Assembly (NCBI GenBank): GCA_025062175.1
Contig: JANXAX010000067.1
Span: 1-9,851, forward strand
DNA length: 9,851 nucleotides
Direction: 5' to 3'
Origin: Anaerolineae bacterium
GTDB taxonomy: Bacteria > Chloroflexota > Anaerolineae > 4572-78 > NAK82
The notes under the pieces were generated by a model that searched no databases, had not been told where the DNA came from, and saw only the letters and a list, made by a program, of their open reading frames with translations. Of this stretch, positions 1 to 5,542 are shown one piece after another; within the stretch, counting starts at the first letter, position 1; every line of letters begins with the position of its first letter. The position numbers and the translations under genes are program-made.

Positions 1-445
1 CATGCAAGTCCACCAGTCCGAAATTCCAGCGGTGCCATTGCGTGCCGCGGTCGGGGGAACGCAACACCCCGTCTTCCATGCTGCCGGCGAAGATGAGCCC
101 GTCTTGAGCAAAGTTGGGGGATGGCAACAGCACCGTGATCACGGGGGGTGGTTTGGGCATGTTGCCCAACACCCACGACTTTCCCCCATCTTCGGAGCGC
201 AGAACCCCACCGTTCGTGCCAGCGTATAGCGTATGATCTTCGGAGAACGTGGGCGACAGGGCAACTGCCGGGGTGACCAGCGCATCTGGGAGCTGGAGCG
301 ATTCATAGGCATCCTGCCACTCCTGGCTTCTGGCATCCCAGCGGAAGAGACCGCTCTTACGTGCGACGAAGCAGATGCCATCTTGGGCAAAGTCGGGTGA
401 TGGCGCGATCGCATAGACGTAATCCTGAAACTCTTCCGTCTTCAT
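1..445 (-). CDS. Asp-box (BNR) beta-propeller protein, 3' end cut by window edge
   Basis: This gene starts at ATG 445 and stays open for 148 codons to the left edge, so the C-terminus is missing. The sequence shows three repeats of about 47 residues, each opening with a 'SPxFxxD' segment (near residues 16, 64 and 109). The second and third end in Asp-box motifs, RSEDGGKSW (83-91) and RSPDRGTQW (129-137), matching the S-x-D-x-G-x-x-W pattern of sialidase-type and photosystem-stability-factor-like propellers. Such propellers are binding scaffolds or hydrolases; the function here cannot be fixed. No signal peptide or membrane segment is visible, so it is probably cytoplasmic. The start is supported by an AGGA core in AGAGAGGA (454-461), 8 bases upstream. 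It lies 26 bases after the chaperonin stop and is almost certainly co-transcribed with it, which suggests a client or partner relationship (inference). Confidence 0.8.
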   Translation of the reverse strand, partial: MKTEEFQDYVYAIAPSPDFAQDGICFVARKSGLFRWDARSQEWQDAYESLQLPDALVTPAVALSPTFSEDHTLYAGTNGGVLRSEDGGKSWVLGNMPKPPPVITVLLPSPNFAQDGLIFAGSMEDGVLRSPDRGTQWHRWNFGLVDLH

Positions 446-471
446 GGGAAGTGTCCTCTCTCCGAATTCTC

Positions 472-2130
472 TTAGGACCCGGCCGCTTTGTGGTGCGCCA
501 CCGGCGGATCTTTGCGCTGCACTAACACCTCGATCGTCAGAGCGAGGCCGACGGCACTAATCACATCAGTGACGATCGCTTTCTGCACCGCAGCGGAGTC
601 AAGGATGCCGGCCTCTACCATGCGCACCACACGTCCGCTGCGCACGTCGAAGCCGTGGCCGCGTCCGGCCAGCTTGACCTCGGCGAGCACCTCGCTGGCA
701 TCGTAACCGGCGTTGGCGACGATGGTGCGCATCGGTGTTTCCAATGCCTGGGCTAGGATGCGATAGGCTGCCCGCTCATCGGGGTCGGATGCCTGCTCGT
801 ACCGGGCGCGCAGGCTGGGCACACAATCCAATAGGGCAGTCCCTCCGCCCGGCACTACACCTTCGCGCAGGATGCCCCGCAGGGTGTCTGAGGTATAAAT
901 CGCCAGCGATTTGCGCGCTTCAATATGAGAAGGACCGAACCCTCCCACCCACAGCACGGCGGAACCACCCAACAATCGTCCAATGCGCTCACGCAACCGT
1001 TTGCGCTCATCCACATCGCGCGCACGCGCGAAAGCTGCTTTGAGATGGTGGATGTGCGCCTGGAGAGCTCTCGAGTCGCCCTTGCCACCGATGATGCCGA
1101 ACTTGGTCTTATCCGCCCAGATCAGGCGGGCATACCCCAGCCGCTCAAGACGGAAGTCGTTGAGCGTTTCGCCGGCGTCGTGGATCAGCGGACGGCCGCC
1201 GGTCAGCGCTGCCATATCCTCCATCGCCATCCGCCCCTCGGTACGTCGGCTGTCCGGCGTGCGCACAGCGGCTAAGTCAAACGTGCCCGGTCGGCGGTTT
1301 GCCAGCAACAGACCGCGCACCGAAGGAGACATCTCATCGACGGTGATCATCAAAGCGCGGATGCCGGCACGATGCACCGCTTCCAAAACCGGCACCAACT
1401 CAAGCGGCTCCTTCATCGCTAGATCGCTGATTAGAATAGCCGCATCCTGCAAATCCACCCGCAGGGTGCGGTGGTCGGTAATCATCTCCGGCGAGAGCAC
1501 GCCGCTGTTCCAGTAAGTGCCTTCGACGTACTCCCGCTCGATCTCATGGCGACGCCCATCACGGATGTCCAGCTGACCATACTCGCCGATAATGTCGTGG
1601 ATCTCGCCCAGAACGGCGGCGAGCTCGGGATCGTGGCAAATCGATTCGGCCAGCTGGGCGAGCTGTGTCGCGCCTTGTACCGGCAAGGTCATCGCCTCCA
1701 GCTCACTCCGGATGAGCGGGATCGCTGCTTCGAAAGCGCGGCGCAAGACGGTCGGACTGCCGCCGGATACAATGTAACGCAGGCTTTGGTTATACAAAGA
1801 TTGAAACAGGACGGCGGCAGTTGCTGTGCCGTCCCCCACATCATCCTGCAACCGCCATAGGACATGGCGGAGGAACATCGCGCCCATATCCTCATTGCGG
1901 TGCGGGAGTTCCTGGATACGCCGTGCGATCAATGCACCGTTGTCGAGCATTTCTGGCGGGAGGCTGAGTGCCGTGCGTGCGACGGCCACCTTGCGCGGCA
2001 GCGGCCCGAGTGTCGGGCGCACGGCTTCCGCGATCAGATTCACGCCGCGTTGGAAACCTTGATAGGCGGTTGGATTGAAAACAACACGCGGTTTGCGCCA
2101 AGCTGGCTTGGGAATGGGGGCACGTCTCAC
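472..2130 (-). CDS. Divergent GroEL-like (Cpn60) chaperonin with altered ATPase residues
   Basis: The protein has 552 residues and starts at GTG, with GAGGT (2137-2141) 6 bases upstream. The full Cpn60 layout is present: equatorial TLGP (40-43), MGA (82-84) and GDGTAT (99-104); an apical block with EGTYWNSGVLSPE (203-215); and a C-terminal EGVVPGGG (423-430) followed by a GILDSAAVQKA stretch typical of bacterial GroEL. It differs sharply from housekeeping GroEL. Aligning the motifs by eye, Asp87 is kept (D100), but Asp52 becomes Asn64 and Asp398 becomes Tyr412. The apical groove Tyr203/Phe204 positions read Glu-Met. The C-terminal Gly-Gly-Met tail is absent, replaced by a short His/Lys/Ala end. 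No groES lies beside it. This suggests a specialised paralogue with slow or no ATP turnover, or one needing partner subunits. Family assignment is secure; the role is not. Confidence 0.9.
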   Translation of the reverse strand: MRRAPIPKPAWRKPRVVFNPTAYQGFQRGVNLIAEAVRPTLGPLPRKVAVARTALSLPPEMLDNGALIARRIQELPHRNEDMGAMFLRHVLWRLQDDVGDGTATAAVLFQSLYNQSLRYIVSGGSPTVLRRAFEAAIPLIRSELEAMTLPVQGATQLAQLAESICHDPELAAVLGEIHDIIGEYGQLDIRDGRRHEIEREYVEGTYWNSGVLSPEMITDHRTLRVDLQDAAILISDLAMKEPLELVPVLEAVHRAGIRALMITVDEMSPSVRGLLLANRRPGTFDLAAVRTPDSRRTEGRMAMEDMAALTGGRPLIHDAGETLNDFRLERLGYARLIWADKTKFGIIGGKGDSRALQAHIHHLKAAFARARDVDERKRLRERIGRLLGGSAVLWVGGFGPSHIEARKSLAIYTSDTLRGILREGVVPGGGTALLDCVPSLRARYEQASDPDERAAYRILAQALETPMRTIVANAGYDASEVLAEVKLAGRGHGFDVRSGRVVRMVEAGILDSAAVQKAIVTDVISAVGLALTIEVLVQRKDPPVAHHKAAGS

Positions 2131-2191
2131 CGTTCTACCTCGATGTCCTCCGCATCGTCACCGTTTTGGCATACAACGGCAGCAGATTGAA

Positions 2192-2219
2192 ATTGTAGCA
2201 CAAATGGCGCGTGATGCAA
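2192..2219 (-). promoter_or_regulatory. Predicted promoter of the chaperonin/propeller pair
   Basis: Read on the minus strand, a -10 box TACAAT (2192-2197) is directly preceded by TGC, giving an extended -10. A weak -35 TTGCAT (2214-2219) sits 16 bases further upstream. This would start transcription near 2185 and give a leader of about 55 bases before the GTG at 2130. The -10 element is convincing by eye; the -35 matches consensus poorly. Confidence 0.5.
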
Positions 2220-2262
2220 CCATCGCCTGTTTAGGCGGGCACCTCGCATTATGACTCGGCAG

Positions 2263-2279
2263 TTTGACACCGGGTCAAA
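2263..2279. repeat. Inverted repeat overlapping the -35 box
   Basis: TTTGAC (2263-2268) and GTCAAA (2274-2279) form a perfect 6-base inverted repeat around a 5-base centre. The left arm contains most of the -35 hexamer. It could be a second operator, for the fusion protein or for another regulator, or a by-product of the promoter sequence. Confidence 0.4.
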
Positions 2280-2292
2280 TCTCTGATATCAT
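2264..2292 (+). promoter_or_regulatory. Predicted sigma70-type promoter of the LacI-UroD fusion gene
   Basis: A perfect -35 TTGACA (2264-2269) and a -10 TATCAT (2287-2292, 5 of 6 consensus bases) are separated by the ideal 17 bases. Transcription should begin near 2299, leaving a leader of about 130 bases before the GTG at 2432. The -35 box lies inside an imperfect inverted repeat, and the start point coincides with the edge of a long palindrome. Both suggest tight control. It probably drives the fusion gene and the corrinoid gene, and possibly the GH13 gene. Confidence 0.7.
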
Positions 2293-2298
2293 GGGACT

Positions 2299-2326
2299 TG
2301 AAAACGATAGCATGATATCGTTTTCA
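2299..2326. promoter_or_regulatory. Candidate operator: 28-base palindrome at the transcription start
   Basis: TGAAAACGAT (2299-2308) is repeated in perfect inverted form as ATCGTTTTCA (2317-2326). The 8-base centre is itself nearly symmetric, so 13 of 14 position pairs are complementary. It begins 7 bases after the -10 box, exactly at the expected +1, a classical repressor position. The TGAAAACG/CGTTTTCA half-sites resemble LacI-family operators. Canonical LacI sites are usually shorter (about 16-20 bases) and centred on CG, whereas this is centred on CATG. It could also act as a hairpin at the mRNA 5' end. An overlapping 9-base inverted repeat (2285-2293 with 2311-2319) shares its right arm. 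Confidence 0.65.
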
Positions 2327-2431
2327 TTCCCACGTGTCAGAGCAGTATACTGATGAGGCCCTGCAAGCTCCTCAGGAGACTGGGTGTTTCAGGTCCGTAT
2401 TCCTACGTCGGTGCGTTCTAAGGGAGAAAGT

Positions 2432-4663
2432 GTGCCGACCATCGCTGATGTTGCCCGTCGTGCAGGAGTTTCTCCGGTCACTGTGTCCCGGGTACTGAAC
2501 GGGACAGCACGCGTCCACCCTGCTACGCGTGATGCGGTGGAACGCGTCATCGCCGAGCTAGGCTATGTTCCCAATGTGATCGCGCGCGGCTTGCGCTCTC
2601 GTCGTACCGGCACATTGGGGTTGATCCTGCCTGACCTCGCCAATCCCCTGTGGGCAGCTGTGGCACGCGGTGTGGAAGACGCAGCACGTGGCCATGGCTA
2701 CGCGATCTTCCTCGGCAACACCGATGAGAATCCCACCCGGCAAGAGCAATATCTCCAGATGATGCTCGGCCAGCGCATCGAGGGATTGATCATTGTGCCA
2801 TGTGAGTCCAATGCGCGCGCTTTCATGTCCGTCCAGGAGCAAGGTATCCCGGTGGTTGCAGTGGAACGCGTCTTCCAGGGTTGGGATACTGATGCTGTGA
2901 CCACCGACGTGGCGGCGGGTGCGCGTGCGCTGGTGCATCATCTGGTAGCACTGGGTCGCACACGCATTGCTGTGCTGTCGGGCCCGGCTACCCTTTCCTC
3001 GGCCGATGACTGTGTGGCCGGCTACTGTCTGGCGCTTCAGGAGCTGGGATTGCCGATCGACTCCAAGATGATCCGGCGGGGCGAACTACGCGCCGTCTCT
3101 GGCGCACGTATGACGGATCAGCTGCTCGACGAGCGGATTCCGCTCGATGCCATCTTGGCAGTGAACAGCACTCTGGCGCTCGGCGCCTTGGAAGCGCTGC
3201 AGCGTCATGGGTTGTGTGTGCCGGAGGATGTGGCATTAGTCTGCTTCGATGACCTCGGCATGTTGTCGATCTCCCTGCCCTATATGACGGTGATCGCACA
3301 GCCAGGTTATGAAATGGGCAGCAATGCCGCGCAGCTGCTCTTCAGTCGTCTGCATAGCACCCAGTTTTTGCCCCCGCGCCATGTCGTCTTACCCACACGT
3401 CTGATCGTGCGCTACTCGTGCGGTGCCTATCTCAAGCATGCCGAGGAGCGGCCGCGCTTATCTTTCTCCACTCTCCATGCGGTGACGACACAAGGTGTGC
3501 TGATCAAACCTTTGAGCGACACGGAACGCCACGCCGGATATGCATGCCTCGGTTGTGTCGACACAAAGCTGGCAGGACACATCCCTCTATCCACCGATGA
3601 TGACAAACCCAACCTGGAGCGACTGCTCCGCGTCCTGCACCACGAAGAAGCGGACCGAGTGCCCCATTTGAATCTTTGGGTGACAAGCCGTGCCGTGTAT
3701 GAATATGTGTTGGGCCGCTCCCTGCGCGAGACACAAACGCGCCGGGCGCCCGATTTGCCCCCGGGAAGTCCCGAGGATCAGGTGGAATTCGCGGTACGAA
3801 TGGGCATGGACGCAGTGGCATGCCATTTCATCTGGCAGCCGAACAACCTTTTCGCTCGGTCTTCGAATGGTGCACTCTGTTACGTGGGCGGCTCGGTGCG
3901 TAGTTGGAGCGATCTGGACGCGCTCGAACCTCCGCCGGTGCTGGCCGATCAACTCGACAGCTTGGAACGCTATCTGCGCGCGGCACACGGCAGCGGCGTG
4001 GGTGTCGTGGCCAGCTTTTCCTCGTTTTTCGACTGCGCGATGCGCGCTGTCGGCACCATCGAAGCGCTTTATTTGTTCTATGACGACCGCCCTTTCCTCG
4101 AGGCTTTGATGAACATTCTGCTCGAACACCAGCAGCGAGTCATGCGTGCGGTGTGTGACCGTTTTGCAGAGGACTTGGCGTTCGTATTGGTCAAAGATGA
4201 AATTGCACACAATGTCGGCCTGATGATCCGTCCTGATATGTTCGAAGAGATGTTCGTGCCTCGTATGCGGCAGCTGATCGCGCCGGCTAAGGAGCACGGC
4301 AAACTGGTCGCTTTGTACACCCGCGGACGTATGGAAAAGGTGCTGCCCATCTTGGAACGCATTGGTTTCGACATCGTGTCGCCTATGGAACCGGAATGCA
4401 ACGACCTGGTACATCTGAAACATCAATGGCGTGGCCGCATAGCGTTCATCGGGGGCATTCCGCTTTCGTTATTGACATATGGCAGTTGGGAAAAGATCGA
4501 GGAGGCCGTCCAGGAGACATGCGCCCAGTTAGCGCCTGGTGGGGGCTATGTGTTAGGCGCGAGTGGCCCTATCACCGAAGGGATACCCCCGCAGAACGTC
4601 TGGGTGATGGCGCAAGCGGTGCACAAATATGGTCGCTATGCAGCACACTCAGAGGCGAGGTGA
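2432..4663 (+). CDS. LacI-family transcription regulator fused to a UroD/corrinoid-methyltransferase-like domain
   Basis: One uninterrupted frame of 743 residues. Residues 3-24 are a LacI helix-turn-helix (TIADVARRAGVSPVTVSRVL), followed by the hinge (YVPNVIARGL, about 45-54). A periplasmic-binding-protein-like sensor domain follows (about 61-330), ending in the typical LPTRLIVRYSCG. A linker of about 60 residues with a Cys-Leu-Gly-Cys motif (372-375) leads to a UroD/MtaA-type barrel (about 395-737). That domain starts at NLERLLRVLHHEEADRVP and contains KDEIAHNVGLMIRPDMFEE. The first half should bind DNA and a small ligand, often a sugar; the second resembles methyl-corrinoid methyltransferases. 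Where MtaA-type enzymes have a zinc-binding His-x-Cys, this has Y629-T-R631, and the later Cys region reads Gly-Ala-Ser. GTG 2432 is chosen because AGGGAG (2421-2426) precedes it and LacI proteins start here. An in-frame GTG at 2384 with AGGAG upstream would add 16 residues. Confidence 0.88.
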   Translation: MPTIADVARRAGVSPVTVSRVLNGTARVHPATRDAVERVIAELGYVPNVIARGLRSRRTGTLGLILPDLANPLWAAVARGVEDAARGHGYAIFLGNTDENPTRQEQYLQMMLGQRIEGLIIVPCESNARAFMSVQEQGIPVVAVERVFQGWDTDAVTTDVAAGARALVHHLVALGRTRIAVLSGPATLSSADDCVAGYCLALQELGLPIDSKMIRRGELRAVSGARMTDQLLDERIPLDAILAVNSTLALGALEALQRHGLCVPEDVALVCFDDLGMLSISLPYMTVIAQPGYEMGSNAAQLLFSRLHSTQFLPPRHVVLPTRLIVRYSCGAYLKHAEERPRLSFSTLHAVTTQGVLIKPLSDTERHAGYACLGCVDTKLAGHIPLSTDDDKPNLERLLRVLHHEEADRVPHLNLWVTSRAVYEYVLGRSLRETQTRRAPDLPPGSPEDQVEFAVRMGMDAVACHFIWQPNNLFARSSNGALCYVGGSVRSWSDLDALEPPPVLADQLDSLERYLRAAHGSGVGVVASFSSFFDCAMRAVGTIEALYLFYDDRPFLEALMNILLEHQQRVMRAVCDRFAEDLAFVLVKDEIAHNVGLMIRPDMFEEMFVPRMRQLIAPAKEHGKLVALYTRGRMEKVLPILERIGFDIVSPMEPECNDLVHLKHQWRGRIAFIGGIPLSLLTYGSWEKIEEAVQETCAQLAPGGGYVLGASGPITEGIPPQNVWVMAQAVHKYGRYAAHSEAR

Positions 4664-4786
4664 CGTGCATCCCTTCGTCGGACCGAGCCGCCTCTAGAAG
4701 AGACCGTGGAGGCAACGTCTGCCCCAATCATGGGCTGATGAATACATCACCAAAATCTTAGCGATGAGGGAAAGGAGAAAGGTGCA

Positions 4787-5425
4787 ATGAGTCTTGAAGC
4801 CATTTACGACGCAGTACTGAATGGCGACGCCAAGAAAGCGGCTGCCGAAACGGAAGCGGCCCTCAAGGCAGGGATCAAGGCGGAAGACATCCTCCACAAG
4901 GCGTGCATCCCGGCCATGGCAGAGGTGGGTCGTCTTTTCGAAGAGGGCGAGAAGTTTGTACCCGAGATGCTCATCTCGGCGCGTGCGATGCAGGCCGCGA
5001 TGAACATCCTGCGCCCGGAACTGGTCAAGGCGGATGTCAAGACGCTGGGCAAGGTGGTCATCGGCACGGTGCAGGGTGACCTGCACGATATCGGCAAGAA
5101 CCTGGTCAAGATGATGCTGGAGGGCGCCGGTTTCGAGGTAATCGACCTGGGTGTGGATGTCAGCGCCCAGAAGTTCGTGGAGACCGCTCGTGAGCACAAC
5201 GCTGATATCATCGGCCTCTCGGCGCTCCTGACCACCACCATGCCGGGGATGAAGACCACGATTGAGGCGCTCAAAGAGGCCGGGCTGCACGGCAAGATCA
5301 AAGTGATGATCGGTGGTGCCCCGATTACGCAAGACTACGCCGATGAAATCGGGGCTGACGGATACGCTCCGGACGCCAGCAGCGCCGTGCGTAAGGCGAA
5401 ACAACTGCTCGGCATCGCCGCCTGA
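4787..5425 (+). CDS. Corrinoid (B12-binding) protein of the MtaC/MtbC/MttC type
   Basis: The protein has 212 residues, the normal size for methyltransferase corrinoid subunits. Residues 1-80 form the helical cap domain. The Rossmann-like cobalamin domain follows, with DLHDIG (98-103) carrying the axial His100, a SALLTTTM segment (145-152) and GGAPIT (176-181) contacting the cofactor tail. Proteins of this type carry a methyl group on cobalt between a substrate methyltransferase and an acceptor methyltransferase in the cytoplasm. The start ATG has GGAG (4774-4777) 9 bases upstream. It follows the LacI-UroD fusion by 123 bases on the same strand, and UroD-like proteins are the usual partners of this family. 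No substrate-specific MtaB/MttB-type methyltransferase and no reductive activator lie in the window, so the methyl donor is unknown. Confidence 0.95.
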   Translation: MSLEAIYDAVLNGDAKKAAAETEAALKAGIKAEDILHKACIPAMAEVGRLFEEGEKFVPEMLISARAMQAAMNILRPELVKADVKTLGKVVIGTVQGDLHDIGKNLVKMMLEGAGFEVIDLGVDVSAQKFVETAREHNADIIGLSALLTTTMPGMKTTIEALKEAGLHGKIKVMIGGAPITQDYADEIGADGYAPDASSAVRKAKQLLGIAA

Positions 5426-5434
5426 CGTTCTCAA

Positions 5435-5458
5435 CGAGGCGCTTGCCTATCCGCCTCG
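5435..5458 (+). repeat. Stem-loop after the corrinoid gene
   Basis: CGAGGCG (5435-5441) and CGCCTCG (5452-5458) form a perfect 7-base stem around a 10-base loop, 9 bases after the corrinoid stop. No T-run follows, so it is not a classical intrinsic terminator. It could attenuate read-through or protect the upstream mRNA end. Confidence 0.4.
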
Positions 5459-5473
5459 CGTATCCAAATCTCC

Positions 5474-5491
5474 GTGACTGTGCACAGTGAC
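5474..5491. promoter_or_regulatory. Near-perfect palindrome upstream of the GH13 gene (candidate operator)
   Basis: The core ACTGTGCACAGT (5477-5488) is a perfect 12-base palindrome. With one mismatched pair it extends to 18 bases, GT-n-core-n-AC. It lies just upstream of a long GC-rich stem-loop, 52 bases before the chosen GH13 start. A dimeric regulator could bind it, but no clear promoter is visible immediately upstream. The sequence differs from the palindrome at 2299-2326. Confidence 0.4.
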
Positions 5492-5526
5492 ACCGCCGCT
5501 GGCCTTTATCCAGGCTGGCGGCGGTG
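5491..5526 (+). promoter_or_regulatory. Long GC-rich stem-loop in the GH13 leader
   Basis: CACCGCCGCTGGCC (5491-5504) pairs with GGCTGGCGGCGGTG (5513-5526) over 14 positions in RNA, two of them G-U, around an 8-base loop. It ends only 6 bases before the GGGGAG ribosome-binding site (5533-5538) of the GTG at 5543. No T-run follows, so a terminator is unlikely. A role in translation control, RNA processing or insulation from the upstream gene is more likely (inference). Confidence 0.55.
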
Positions 5527-5542
5527 CGAAATGGGGAGTTCC

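Noticed and set aside
983..1516. 177-codon plus-strand open frame inside the chaperonin gene
   Set aside because: It is Arg/Ser-rich, has no motif, and lies opposite conserved chaperonin motifs.
3587..4426. 279-codon antisense open frame within the UroD half of the fusion gene
   Set aside because: It lies fully opposite a domain with clear homology, and its translation is His/Gln-rich without any recognisable motif, as expected of a shadow frame in GC-rich DNA.
3610..4663. Calling the C-terminal domain a haem-pathway uroporphyrinogen decarboxylase (HemE)
   Set aside because: The N-terminal Arg-rich RQAGRY-type motif and active-site context of true HemE are missing; the domain resembles the methyltransferase-like branch and sits beside a corrinoid protein.
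4694..5434. 246-codon antisense open frame opposite the corrinoid gene
   Set aside because: The plus strand here encodes an unmistakable corrinoid protein; the antisense translation has no family features.
5491..5526. Intrinsic terminator for the corrinoid gene
   Set aside because: The stem is strong, but no T-run follows on either strand, and it sits immediately before a ribosome-binding site.
5474..5542. GTG 5474 as the GH13 start
   Set aside because: No good ribosome-binding site precedes it, and the extra 23 residues would be encoded by the palindrome and stem-loop. It is kept only as an alternative.
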